A stretch of DNA of 64,000 nucleotides from Bradyrhizobium diazoefficiens (lineage in GTDB: Bacteria; Pseudomonadota; Alphaproteobacteria; Rhizobiales; Xanthobacteraceae). The stretch covers positions 1 to 64,000 of the forward strand of contig NZ_JAFCKW010000014.1 of assembly GCF_018129965.1 (NCBI RefSeq), written 5' to 3'. Under the pieces are notes generated by a model. That model was not told the DNA's origin and did not search any database. It saw nothing but the letters and a program-made list of their open reading frames with translations. Of the stretch, positions 9,372 to 17,801 are shown one piece after another (the stretch's first letter is position 1; each line of letters begins with the position of its first letter). Position numbers and translations under genes: made by a program.

Positions 9372-10544
9372 GTGTCGCTTGCCAAAAATCTCGAATTCCT
9401 GAAACATCTGCCGAAGGTGGATGGTCTGCGCTTTGCCGATTTCGGCCGCAGCGCGGATACGTCCAGTCCGTTGGCCGAGGTCAAGGGCTTCGGCGACAAT
9501 CCCGGCAATCTGCGCATGTTCAAATTCGTGCCGGCGCAGTTGCAGACGCCGCGCGCGCTCGTCGTCGTGCTGCATGGCTGCGGCCAGACCGCAGCCGGCT
9601 ACGATCTCGGCGCGGGATGGTCGACGCTGGCACGGCATTACGGCTTCGCGCTGGTGATGCCGGAGCAGCAGCGCGCCAACAACGGCAACACCTGCTTCAA
9701 CTGGTTCAACCCGGAAGACACCGCGCGGGACAGCGGCGAGGCGCGCTCGATCCGCGAGATGATCGCGCACATGGTCGAAACCCACCGTGTCGATTCCAGG
9801 CGCATCTTCATCACGGGTCTGTCCGCTGGCGGCGGCATGACGACGGTGATGCTTGCGACCTATCCGGACGTCTTTGCGGCCGGCGCGGTCATTGCCGGAT
9901 TGCCCTACGGCATCGCGTCGAATCTGCGCGAGGCGCTGGACGGCATGTTTCATTCGCCGGCGCGGCCCGAGCGCGAACTCGGCGATTTCGTGCGCCGCGC
10001 CTCGAACCATCGCGGACCCTGGCCGAAGATTTCGGTGTGGCACGGCAGCGCCGACCGCACCGTCAATCCCGGCAACGCCAACGAGATCGTCAAGCAGTGG
10101 CTCGACCTGCACGATCTGCCGGCCGCGCCGATGGCGGAGACCATCGTGGACGGCCATCCGCGCCAGGCCTGGTGGGACAAGAACGGCGAGACGCTGGTCG
10201 AATCCTACGCCATCACCGACATGGCGCATGGCACGCCGCTCGGACTTGCCGACAACGACCAGCGCTACGGCGTCGAAGGCGCGTTCCTGATCGAGGCCGG
10301 CATCTCTTCGTCCTATCACATCGCGAAATTCTTCGGCCTCACCGGCTGGATTCCGGACGCCGCGAAGATCGCGGAGGCGAAGGCTGCTGCTCCGCAGCCG
10401 GCGCGCTCGCCCGCGCCGCACCTGGCCCGCTCGATCCGTGCGGCGGTCGCCGAGCCGGCCGAGCCGAAGCGCGAAGACGCCCGCGGCCTGGACATCGGCC
10501 GGATCATCACCCGCGCGCTGACCGCCGCGGGGCTGATGAAGTAA
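9372..10544 (+). CDS. PHB depolymerase-family esterase
   Basis: Alpha/beta-hydrolase of the extracellular PHB depolymerase/feruloyl-esterase family (type-1 catalytic domain), 390 aa. Visible motifs are the oxyanion region VVLHGCGQTAAGYD, the substrate-loop FNWFNPEDTARDSGEA, the lipase box GLSAGGG with the nucleophile Ser, and a late DMAHGTP with the probable catalytic His. A GTG at 9372 preceded by CAGGAG is the best start; no signal peptide follows it, so the enzyme is probably cytoplasmic. The last ~60 residues are Pro/Ala-rich and of low complexity. Acting on PHB oligomers or another ester is possible; an intracellular PhaZ lies 5.6 kb downstream. Confidence 0.85.
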   Translation: MSLAKNLEFLKHLPKVDGLRFADFGRSADTSSPLAEVKGFGDNPGNLRMFKFVPAQLQTPRALVVVLHGCGQTAAGYDLGAGWSTLARHYGFALVMPEQQRANNGNTCFNWFNPEDTARDSGEARSIREMIAHMVETHRVDSRRIFITGLSAGGGMTTVMLATYPDVFAAGAVIAGLPYGIASNLREALDGMFHSPARPERELGDFVRRASNHRGPWPKISVWHGSADRTVNPGNANEIVKQWLDLHDLPAAPMAETIVDGHPRQAWWDKNGETLVESYAITDMAHGTPLGLADNDQRYGVEGAFLIEAGISSSYHIAKFFGLTGWIPDAAKIAEAKAAAPQPARSPAPHLARSIRAAVAEPAEPKREDARGLDIGRIITRALTAAGLMK

Positions 10545-10550
10545 TTCCGC

Positions 10551-10680
10551 CGTCGTCCCTGCGAACGCAGGGACCCATACCGCGGCGTTTTACGATTGCG
10601 TTCGGTCGAAGTACCGACACCAAACTCTTCGCCAAACTCGATCCCGGGGTTATGGGTCCCTGCGTTCGCAGGGACGACAG
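10551..10680. repeat. palindromic intergenic repeat, type A
   Basis: Outer arms CGTCGTCCCTGCGAACGCAG (left) and CTGCGTTCGCAGGGACGACA (right) are near-perfect inverted copies enclosing about 80 bp that include CCCATAC and TATGGG. It lies between convergent genes (the esterase and the MBL hydrolase) and could also terminate both transcripts. It is one of about eight type A copies in the window. Confidence 0.85.
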
Positions 10681-10724
10681 CGGAGTTCGTGGCGATACTG
10701 TTGCCCAAGCCCGCCGAGCGTCGC

Positions 10725-11393
10725 TCACATCTCTCCGGTGATGAACGGATTGGTCATCCGCTCCTGGCCGAGGCTCGAGCCGGCGCCGTGCCCGCAAATG
10801 AAGCCGACATCGTCGCCGAGCGGCAGCAGCTTGGTCAGAATCGAATTGATCAGGGTAGCATGATTGCCGCCGGGCAGATCGGTGCGGCCGACCGAGCCCG
10901 CGAACAGCACGTCGCCGACATGGGCGAAACGCAAGTCCTTGTTGAAGAACACCACGCTGCCGGGCGAGTGGCCGGGGCAGTGATAGATGTCGAACGTCAG
11001 GTCGCCGATCGACACCGTGTCGCCTTCCTCCAGCCAGCGGTCCGGCGCAAAGTTGCGCACCCCGGTCATGCCGAAGCGCGCGCCGCTCTCCACGACGTTG
11101 TCGAGCAGGAATTTGTCCGCGACATGCGGCCCCTCGATCGGCACCTTGAGCGCATCGCGCAAGTCGGCGGCGCCGCCGACATGGTCGATATGGCCGTGGG
11201 TCAGCCAGATCTTCTCGACGGTCACACCGGTCTGCTTGATCGCCTCCAGGATCTTCGGCACGTCGCCGCCGGGATCGATCACGACGGCCTTCTTGCTTGG
11301 CTCGTCCCAGATGATGGTGCAGTTCTGCTCGAACAGCGTCACGGGGACGATGACCGCGCCGGCCTTGGATTGTGTGTCTTTTTGCTCGCTCAT
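10725..11393 (-). CDS. MBL-fold metallo-hydrolase (glyoxalase II-like)
   Basis: Metallo-beta-lactamase-fold hydrolase of 222 aa, similar to YcbL/GloB-type thioester hydrolases. The zinc motif THGHIDHVGG (HxHxDH) is present, followed by CPGHSPGSV (third-His motif), HVGDVLFAGSVGR (bridging Asp) and a late CGHGAGSS (final His). The start MSEQKDTQSK at 11393 is chosen because the core fold begins 14 residues later; a much longer upstream reading runs antisense to the neighbouring gene and looks spurious. It is divergently placed from mmcB. Substrate is unknown; hydroxyacylglutathione or a persulfide are family precedents. Confidence 0.88.
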   Translation of the reverse strand: MSEQKDTQSKAGAVIVPVTLFEQNCTIIWDEPSKKAVVIDPGGDVPKILEAIKQTGVTVEKIWLTHGHIDHVGGAADLRDALKVPIEGPHVADKFLLDNVVESGARFGMTGVRNFAPDRWLEEGDTVSIGDLTFDIYHCPGHSPGSVVFFNKDLRFAHVGDVLFAGSVGRTDLPGGNHATLINSILTKLLPLGDDVGFICGHGAGSSLGQERMTNPFITGEM

Positions 11394-11489
11394 GGCGCCA
11401 CAATGCCGATTTTTGCCCGACCGCCAAGCAAAAGATTCGTGCTGGCATGAACGATGGGCGCGCGCCGTGGAATCGGCTAAACTCTCCCC

Positions 11490-11981
11490 ATGGACAATGC
11501 CGCCCGCACCATCGCGCTCGTGCCGCCGCCGGACCGCCGTCAATCCGAGACGGCGCTGGCGATCGCGCGCGGCACGGCGCGGCTGCTCCGCTCGCTCGGC
11601 TTCACCTGCATCAGCGAATTGCCGCTGCCGTCGGGCCGGCGCGCCGACCTTGTGGCGCTGAACGAGCGCGGCGAGATATGGATCGTCGAGATCAAGTCGT
11701 CGGTCGAGGATCTGCGCGCCGATCAGAAATGGCCCGAATACCGCGCCCATTGCGACCGGCTGTTCTTCGCCTTCACGCAGGACCTGCCGTGCGAAATCTT
11801 TCCGGCAGGGACCGGCCTGATCATCGCCGACGCTTACGGCGCGCACATGCACTGCGAGGCGCCCGAACACAGGATCGCGGCCGCCACGCGCAAGCAGATG
11901 ACGGTGCGGTTCGGCATGGCGGCCGCCTTGCGGATCAACCGCCTGGTCGATCCGCAAGGGCATGCGGAATTTTGGGAGTAG
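11490..11981 (+). CDS. mmcB: MmcB family DNA repair protein
   Basis: Protein of 163 aa matching the alphaproteobacterial MmcB family, which in Caulobacter contributes to survival of mitomycin C damage. The core reads LPSGRRADLVALNERGEIWI followed by VEIKSS, a PD-(D/E)xK nuclease-like signature (Asp, then Glu-x-Lys). The product is probably a cytoplasmic nuclease-fold protein. The start is the ATG at 11490, about 100 bp from the divergent MBL gene, so the two may share a promoter region. No LexA-type operator was recognised by eye. Confidence 0.85.
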   Translation: MDNAARTIALVPPPDRRQSETALAIARGTARLLRSLGFTCISELPLPSGRRADLVALNERGEIWIVEIKSSVEDLRADQKWPEYRAHCDRLFFAFTQDLPCEIFPAGTGLIIADAYGAHMHCEAPEHRIAAATRKQMTVRFGMAAALRINRLVDPQGHAEFWE

Positions 11982-12002
11982 CGGAAGAGGAAACTGTATG
12001 CC

Positions 12003-12108
12003 CGTCATCCTGAGGTGCGAGCGAAGCGAGCCTCGAAGGATGTACGGCCCCGATGCAGCCGGGCCGTCGCCCTTCGAGGGCCGCTATGCGGCCACCTCAG
12101 GGTGACGG
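12003..12108. repeat. palindromic intergenic repeat, type B
   Basis: The left arm CGTCATCCTGAGGTGCGAGC and later CCTCGAAGGATG face CCCTTCGAGG and CCACCTCAGGGTGACG on the right. The element sits between convergent mmcB and regR and could form a branched hairpin. A second copy is at 21762-21885. Confidence 0.85.
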
Positions 12109-12129
12109 AGAGATTGGTGATTGCCGAAA

Positions 12130-12714
12130 TTACCTTGGCGCGCGCTTGGCCAGGATCCGCTGCAGCGTACGGCGGTGCATGTTGAGGCGCCGCGCCGTCT
12201 CCGAGACGTTGCGGTTGCACATTTCGTAGATGCGCTGGATGTGTTCCCAGCGGACGCGATCGGCCGACATCGGATTGGTTGGGAGTTCGGACTTCTCAGA
12301 GCTGGTCGAGAGCAATGCGGCGACGACGTCGTCGGCATCCGCAGGCTTCGAGAGATAGTCGATCGCGCCCATCTTCACCGCGGTCACGGCGGTGGCGATG
12401 TTGCCGTAGCCGGTCAGCACGATCGCGCGGGCCTCGGGCCGCTTCTTCTTCAGCGCGGACACGACGTCGAGGCCGTTGCCGTCGCCGAGGCGAAGATCGA
12501 CCACGGCGAATGCCGGCGCGGCCTTGCCGATTTGCGCAAGTCCATCCGAAACCGTGTCGCACGACGTCACTGAAAAACCGCGTGTCTCCATCGCGCGCGA
12601 CAGCCGCTCCAGAAACGGCTTGTCGTCCTCCACGATGAGAAGCGAGCGGTCGGCCTGATCGTTCAGTTCGGCGATGGCGTTCAAGGTTTTGTCCTCTGTC
12701 TGCACATGCCACAT
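12130..12714 (-). CDS. regR: redox response regulator RegR (ActR/PrrA/RegA family)
   Basis: Two-component response regulator, 194 aa. The receiver domain shows LLIVEDDKPF (acidic pocket), VVDLRLGDGNG (phosphoacceptor Asp), IVLTGYGN and YLSKPAD (conserved Lys). A short linker leads to a Fis-type helix-turn-helix at the C-terminus, NVSETARRLNMHRRTLQRIL, the near-invariant DNA-binding end of RegA/ActR/RegR proteins. It follows regS by 73 bp on the same strand, forming the usual sensor-regulator pair. In Bradyrhizobium RegSR controls fixR-nifA and other redox-responsive genes; that role is known for the family and inferred here. Confidence 0.93.
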   Translation of the reverse strand: MWHVQTEDKTLNAIAELNDQADRSLLIVEDDKPFLERLSRAMETRGFSVTSCDTVSDGLAQIGKAAPAFAVVDLRLGDGNGLDVVSALKKKRPEARAIVLTGYGNIATAVTAVKMGAIDYLSKPADADDVVAALLSTSSEKSELPTNPMSADRVRWEHIQRIYEMCNRNVSETARRLNMHRRTLQRILAKRAPR

Positions 12715-12787
12715 ATGGCGTCGGTATCAAACGCTGCCAAGGCCGCCAATAGTCGATCGGCCCTGCCGTGCGACGCAAGGTCGCGGT

Positions 12788-14098
12788 CTATCCTATGGTC
12801 TCTTCGAGCGTCTCGATAGCCTCAAAACGCTCCCGCGGCCACGCGATCTGTACCACTGCACCGTGTTCGGGAAAGGTCCGGTTGGTAAACGAGACCTTGG
12901 CGCCGGTGCGTTCCAGCAACGTCCGCGCGATGAACACGCCAAGTCCGAGGCCGCCGCCTTCATCCCGGTTGCGCCGCCGTGACAGATAGGGCTCGCCGAT
13001 CCGGTTGAGCAGATCGGGCGGAATGCCGGGGCCGTCGTCGGAGATCACGAGCTCGACGGTGTCCTTATTCCACCAGGCGTTCACCTCGACGGTGGTGCGG
13101 GCGAAATCGACCGCGTTCTCGACGATGTTGCCGACGCCGTAGAGGATCGCCGGATTGCGGGAGCCGACCGGCTCGGCCGCCACGGAGACCGCGATCCGCA
13201 CCTTGATCTCGACGCCGAAATCGCGATGCGGCGCCACCACCTCTTCGATCAGCTCGGACAGCTTCATCCGGTCGAACGGCGCGCCGCTGGAGGAGAGCTG
13301 GGTGATCTTGCTCAGGATGTCGCGGCAGCGCTGGGTCTGCTCGCGCAGGGTTTTCAGATCGGCGGCGAAGCTCGCATCCTTCACGGTCTTTTCAAGCTCG
13401 CGCGAGATCAGGAAGATCGTGGCGAGCGGGGTACCGAGCTCGTGCGCGGCAGCGGCCGCGAGGCCGTCGAGCTGGGTCAGATGCTGCTCGCGCGTCAGCA
13501 CCAGTTCGGTCGCCGCCAGCGCGTCGGCGAGCTTGCGCGCTTCCTCGGTGACCTGGAACGAATAGAGGCTGGTGACGCCGATCGCGAGCACGATCGAGAG
13601 CCAGACGCCGACGAGATAGATCGGCGGCAGCACCAGCGGATCGTCGGAATCCCAGGGCAGCGGAAAGTGGAAGAAGAACAGGATCGAGGCGCAGGCCACG
13701 GCGAGAACGCCAAGGCCGAAGGTGAGCCGCGCGGGCAGGGCGGTTGCCGAGATCAGCACCGGCGCAAGGAACAGGAACGAGAACGGGTTCTGCAATCCGC
13801 CGGTGAAGAACAACAGCCCCGCAAGTTCCACGATGTTCAGCGCCAGCAGCCCGGCCGCCTGCATCGGTTCCAGCCGCTGCATCGGATTGGCCGCGGTCTG
13901 CAGCGCCAGATTGAGCGCGGCCGACAGGCCGATGATGCTGACGCAGGGAACGATCTCGACGTTGAACTCCAGCCCCTGCGCCACGATGAAGATCGCGGCG
14001 AGCTGACCAAGCACGGCGAGCCAGCGCAGCCGCAGGATCGTGTCCAGGCGGATATGTCGCTGCGAATGGCGAAAATGGGTGTCGGCGGTGTCGGTCAT
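12788..14098 (-). CDS. regS: redox sensor histidine kinase RegS (RegB/PrrB/ActS family)
   Basis: Membrane histidine kinase, 436 aa from the ATG at 14098. About six transmembrane segments fill residues 25-190 and include GGLQNPFSFLFLAP, which corresponds to the GGxxNPF quinone-binding loop of RegB. The dimerisation helix is AAAAHELGTPLATI with the phosphoacceptor His. The redox-active cysteine of RegB is conserved in QRCRDILSK. The ATPase domain has GNIVENAVDFA, DDGPGIPP and GGGLGLGVFIA. The kinase is expected to respond to quinone and thiol redox state and phosphorylate RegR downstream. It is divergent from an ABC transporter operon across about 124 bp. Confidence 0.93.
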   Translation of the reverse strand: MTDTADTHFRHSQRHIRLDTILRLRWLAVLGQLAAIFIVAQGLEFNVEIVPCVSIIGLSAALNLALQTAANPMQRLEPMQAAGLLALNIVELAGLLFFTGGLQNPFSFLFLAPVLISATALPARLTFGLGVLAVACASILFFFHFPLPWDSDDPLVLPPIYLVGVWLSIVLAIGVTSLYSFQVTEEARKLADALAATELVLTREQHLTQLDGLAAAAAHELGTPLATIFLISRELEKTVKDASFAADLKTLREQTQRCRDILSKITQLSSSGAPFDRMKLSELIEEVVAPHRDFGVEIKVRIAVSVAAEPVGSRNPAILYGVGNIVENAVDFARTTVEVNAWWNKDTVELVISDDGPGIPPDLLNRIGEPYLSRRRNRDEGGGLGLGVFIARTLLERTGAKVSFTNRTFPEHGAVVQIAWPRERFEAIETLEETIG

Positions 14099-14222
14099 CT
14101 CGGCCAATCCAGTGATACGCGCGTCCTGTCACAAACACGCTGGCGCACGGTTTCGGTCTGGTCGCAAGCCTCTTACATCAAGCCTTGCGCTCCACCGCGC
14201 AATAGCAGAAGAACGCCCCAGC

Positions 14223-15026
14223 ATGACCGGGAACGACAAAGCTTCAAGTCCGCCGACTGTCGCGGCGCCCAGCCTGTCTGCGGCCATCGAGGTCGACCGC
14301 CTCGTCAAGGTCTACAAGCAGACCCGCGCCGTCGACGATATCTCCTTTTCGCTGCCGCGCGGCAGCATCACCGGGCTGCTCGGCGGCAACGGCGCTGGCA
14401 AGACCACCACCATCGCGATGATCATGGGGCTGGTGCTGCCGACCTCCGGCCGCGTCAGCGTGCTCGGACGGGCGATGCCCGAGGAAAGCGCCTTCGTGCT
14501 GGGGCGGATGAATTTCGAGAGCCCCTATGTCGACATGCCGATGCGGCTCACGGTGCGCCAGAATCTCACCGTGTTCGGCAAGCTCTATGCGGTGAAGAAC
14601 CTAGAGGGCCGCATCGCCGAACTCGCCGACGAGCTCGACCTCACCGATTTCATCGACCGCGCCAACGGCAAGCTCTCCGCCGGCCAGAAGACCCGCGTCG
14701 CGCTGGCCAAGGCGCTGATCAACCACCCCGAATTGCTGCTGCTGGACGAGCCGACCGCCTCGCTCGATCCTGATACCGCCGACTGGGTGCGGGCGCATAT
14801 GGAGCGCTATCGCAAGGAGAACAACGCCACCATCCTCCTGGCCTCGCACAACATGCTCGAGGTCGAGCGGCTCTGCGACCGCGTCATCATCATGAAGCGC
14901 GGCCGCATCGAGGACGACGACACGCCCGAGGCCATCATGGCCCGCTACAACCGTACCACGCTGGAAGAGGTGTTCCTGGACGTCGCGCGCGGCCGGGGCA
15001 ATGGGGCGAAGGAGGCAGCGCGATGA
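14223..15026 (+). CDS. ABC transporter ATP-binding protein (ABC-2 export type)
   Basis: Nucleotide-binding subunit, 267 aa. It contains Walker A GGNGAGKTT, signature LSAGQKTR (the third residue of LSGGQ is Ala), Walker B LLLLDEPTASLD and the switch His in LLASHN. The start at 14223 is preferred over an in-frame extension of about 60 codons that overlaps regS antisense. The gene precedes an ABC-2 permease gene on the same strand, but the two are separated by a 150-bp palindromic repeat. The cargo is not evident from sequence. Confidence 0.9.
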   Translation: MTGNDKASSPPTVAAPSLSAAIEVDRLVKVYKQTRAVDDISFSLPRGSITGLLGGNGAGKTTTIAMIMGLVLPTSGRVSVLGRAMPEESAFVLGRMNFESPYVDMPMRLTVRQNLTVFGKLYAVKNLEGRIAELADELDLTDFIDRANGKLSAGQKTRVALAKALINHPELLLLDEPTASLDPDTADWVRAHMERYRKENNATILLASHNMLEVERLCDRVIIMKRGRIEDDDTPEAIMARYNRTTLEEVFLDVARGRGNGAKEAAR

Positions 15027-15065
15027 GGGAGCTTTTATGTTTCGGTCGTCGCCCCGATGAAGCCT

Positions 15066-15215
15066 CGTCATTCCGGGGCGCGCGGAGCGCGAGCCCGGAA
15101 TCCATAACCACAGGCCGCAATTGTGAGGCGGGATTAGCGGCTCCGAATCTTCGCCAAATCCAGTCTTGTGGTTATGGATCCCGGGCTCACGACTACGTCG
15201 CGCCCCGGGATGACA
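15066..15215. repeat. palindromic intergenic repeat, type A, inside an ABC operon
   Basis: CGTCATTCCGGGGCGCG and GAGCCCGGAATCCATAACCA on the left are mirrored by TGTGGTTATGGATCCCGGGC and CGCGCCCCGGGATGACA on the right. It lies between the ATPase and permease genes of a presumably co-transcribed exporter, leaving only 16 bp to the permease start. In RNA it would form a long hairpin that could affect read-through or mRNA stability. Confidence 0.87.
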
Positions 15216-15231
15216 GCTACGGGAGGGCGTC

Positions 15232-16050
15232 ATGACCGACCTCTCCCTCCACCACGGCATCTCCCTGCACCGCATCGGTGCGATGATCCTGCGCTATTGG
15301 TATCTCTTGATGTCGTCCTGGCCGCGGCTGCTCGAGTTGCTGTACTGGCCGGCGCTCCAGGTCATCACCTGGGGCTTTCTGCAGGTCTACATCGCTGAAA
15401 ACGCCAATTTCTTCGCGCGCGCCGGCGGCACGCTGATCGGCGCCGTCATCCTCTGGGACATCCTGTTCCGCGGCCAGCTCGGCTTCTCCATCTCGTTTCT
15501 GGAAGAGATGTGGGCGCGCAACCTCGGCAACCTCATGATGAGCCCGCTGAAGCCGATCGAGTTTCTGCTGTCGCTGATGGTGATGAGCCTGATCCGGCTC
15601 GCGATCGGCGTCATCCCGATGACGCTGCTCGCGCTGTTCCTGTTTCACTTCAACGTCTATGCGCTCGGCCTGCCGCTGATCGCGTTCTTCTGCAATCTGA
15701 TCTTCATGAGCTGGTCGGTCGGCATCTTCGTCTCGGGCCTGGTGCTGCGGAACGGACTTGGCGCCGAGAGCATCGTCTGGACCCTGATGTTCGCGATCAT
15801 GCCGCTCGCCTGCATCTATTATCCCGTCAGCGTGCTGCCGGTCTGGCTGCAATATGTCGCCTGGGCGTTGCCGCCGACCTACGTGTTCGAGGGGATGCGC
15901 GCGCTGCTGATCGAGCGGATCTTCCGGATCGATCTGATGCTGGAAGCGTTAGCGATCAACGCAGCTCTGCTCTGTGCTTCTTTTTGGGCATTCCTTGCTC
16001 TTTTGCGAAGCGCCAGGAAAAACGGTTCGCTGCTGTCCGGCGGCGAATAA
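15232..16050 (+). CDS. ABC-2 type transporter permease
   Basis: Integral membrane subunit, 272 aa, with about six hydrophobic helices, e.g. LIGAVILWDILFRGQLGFSI, LPLIAFFCNLIFMSWSVGIF and WTLMFAIMPLACIYYPVSVL. The segment YYPVSVLPVWLQYVAWALPP followed by TYVFEGMR is typical of ABC-2 permeases. A strong GGGAGGG ribosome binding site precedes the ATG at 15232. It should pair with the upstream ATPase gene to make a homodimeric exporter; function (drug, polysaccharide or other) is not deducible. Confidence 0.88.
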   Translation: MTDLSLHHGISLHRIGAMILRYWYLLMSSWPRLLELLYWPALQVITWGFLQVYIAENANFFARAGGTLIGAVILWDILFRGQLGFSISFLEEMWARNLGNLMMSPLKPIEFLLSLMVMSLIRLAIGVIPMTLLALFLFHFNVYALGLPLIAFFCNLIFMSWSVGIFVSGLVLRNGLGAESIVWTLMFAIMPLACIYYPVSVLPVWLQYVAWALPPTYVFEGMRALLIERIFRIDLMLEALAINAALLCASFWAFLALLRSARKNGSLLSGGE

Positions 16051-16116
16051 CGTCACTTTATCGGGGATTCAGGCGCATTTAACCGTCTTCGCCACGTAGA
16101 TGTACGGAACCATGCA

Positions 16117-16145
16117 TTGACGCAATATTACGCATTCGGCAGTAT
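16117..16145 (+). promoter_or_regulatory. candidate sigma-70-type promoter of phaZ
   Basis: TTGACG at 16117-16122 and CAGTAT at 16140-16145 are separated by 17 bp, about 26 bp before the phaZ start codon. The spacing is ideal, the -10 box is moderately matched, and an AGAGGAA ribosome binding site follows. This is a by-eye match only. Confidence 0.45.
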
Positions 16146-16171
16146 GCTGCGATGCGAAGAGGAATTTAGCG

Positions 16172-17500
16172 ATGCCTATTGGTGAGTTTGGCGGCGCGCC
16201 GCCCCTGGCGGCTGAAGGCAGTCCGGTCCTGACGACGCCGATGTACTGGATGTACGAGATGGCGCACGCCGCTCTCAATCCGGCACGAGCGGTCACCGAC
16301 GCGACCAAGCTCCTGTTCGAGAATCCGCTCAATCCCTGGACGCGCACCGAGGTCGGCAAGTCCGTCGCCGCGGCCTGCGAATTGTTCGAGCGCACCACGC
16401 GCCGTTACGGCAAGCCGGAATGGGGTCTCGACGATACCGATGTCAACGGCATCCGCGTCCCCGTCGAGGTCCGCTCGGTGTGGGAAAAGCCGTTCTGCCG
16501 GCTGCTCTACTTCGATCGCAAGTTCACCCGCCCGCTGCGCAGCCCGCAGCCGCGCGTGCTGATCGTGGCGCCGATGTCCGGCCATTATGCGACGCTGCTG
16601 CGCGGCACGGTCGAAGCCTTCCTGCCGGCGCATGAGGTCTACATCACCGACTGGGCCGATGCCCGCATGGTGCCGCTCAGCGACGGCCGCTTCGATCTCG
16701 ACGATTACATCGACTACGTCATCGAGATGCTGCACGTCCTCGGCGGCAACACACATGTGCTTGCGGTGTGCCAGCCGTCCGTGCCGGTCGTCGCCGCCGT
16801 CTCGATCATGGAAGCGCGGCGCGATCCCTTCGTGCCGACCTCGATGACGCTGATGGGCGGCCCGATCGACACCCGCCGCAATCCCACCGCGGTGAACAAT
16901 CTCGCCCAGGAGCGCGGTATCGACTGGTTCCGCAACCACGTCATCACCAAGGTGCCGTTCCCGCATCCGGGCATGATGCGCGACGTCTATCCGGGGTTCC
17001 TGCAGCTGAACGGCTTCATCAGCATGAATCTCGACCGGCACATGGACGCCCACAAGCAGCTCTTCGCCAATCTGGTGAAGGGCGACGGCGATCTCGTCGA
17101 CAAGCATCGCGAATTCTACGACGAATATCTGGCGGTGATGGACCTCTCCGCCGAATATTACCTGCAGACGGTCGACACCGTGTTCGTCAAGCACGCGCTG
17201 CCGAAGGGCGAGATGACCCATCGCGGAACCCGCGTCGATCCGTCCAAGGTCACGCGCGTCGCCTTGATGACGGTCGAAGGCGAGAACGACGACATCTCCG
17301 GCATCGGCCAGACCGAAGCAACACACACCTTGTGCAGTGCGATTCCAGATCATCGCCGCGTTCATTACGTCCAGAAGGGCGTCGGACATTACGGCGTCTT
17401 CAACGGATCGCGTTTCAAGTCGGAAATCGTGCCGCGGATTCACGATTTCATGGTCTCCGCTGCGAATCCGAACGCAACACAGGCGCTTGCGGCCGAGTAA
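16172..17500 (+). CDS. phaZ: intracellular polyhydroxyalkanoate (PHB) depolymerase
   Basis: Alpha/beta-hydrolase of 442 aa belonging to the intracellular PhaZ family that mobilises native PHB granules. The characteristic N-terminus contains PMYWMYEMAHAALNPAR. The nucleophile is a cysteine in AVCQPSVP, as in Ralstonia PhaZ1, rather than a serine lipase box. The late Asp lies in EGENDDISG and the His in GVGHYGVFNG. No signal peptide is present. It is preceded by a candidate promoter and an AGAGGAA ribosome binding site, and appears monocistronic. Confidence 0.93.
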   Translation: MPIGEFGGAPPLAAEGSPVLTTPMYWMYEMAHAALNPARAVTDATKLLFENPLNPWTRTEVGKSVAAACELFERTTRRYGKPEWGLDDTDVNGIRVPVEVRSVWEKPFCRLLYFDRKFTRPLRSPQPRVLIVAPMSGHYATLLRGTVEAFLPAHEVYITDWADARMVPLSDGRFDLDDYIDYVIEMLHVLGGNTHVLAVCQPSVPVVAAVSIMEARRDPFVPTSMTLMGGPIDTRRNPTAVNNLAQERGIDWFRNHVITKVPFPHPGMMRDVYPGFLQLNGFISMNLDRHMDAHKQLFANLVKGDGDLVDKHREFYDEYLAVMDLSAEYYLQTVDTVFVKHALPKGEMTHRGTRVDPSKVTRVALMTVEGENDDISGIGQTEATHTLCSAIPDHRRVHYVQKGVGHYGVFNGSRFKSEIVPRIHDFMVSAANPNATQALAAE

Positions 17501-17801
17501 CTGCGTTTTTCGGCTTTCCCGTGAGAAATTCGGGCGGTTCGGGGCGCTTCGGAAGGGCCTGATCCCCGCCAGATTCGAGGTATTAAGGTAGCGATCTAGG
17601 AGTGAGTCAGGCCTCACCCCTTGGGGCTGTCGCATGCGTCCAGCGAGGGCGAAAAAAGCCGGTTCCAACCCCAGTCTGTAGGGTCTCCCGGGCGCCAGAC
17701 CCCTGTATATTGGGCAAATGATTTGTTTTTGCGCCGAGCGCTTTCCCTGGCGGCGGTTATGGCAGAATCCGGGCGAACTCTTGCTCCCTGGACTGACAGA
17801 C
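17501..17801. other. 301-bp intergenic region, no gene recognised
   Basis: The gap between phaZ and the metallopeptidase gene holds no clear coding frame. It contains the perfect short palindrome CCCCTTGGGG near 17617, a GAAAAAAG run near 17650 and a TTTGTTTTT stretch near 17725. Secondary structure is plausible and a small RNA cannot be excluded, but it matches no RNA family I recognise. The downstream gene could start up to 84 bp earlier than chosen. Confidence 0.4.

Noticed and set aside
11394..12008. N-terminal extension of the MBL hydrolase
   Set aside because: The extension overlaps mmcB antisense and has no homology to the metallo-hydrolase fold; the start at 11393 is standard.
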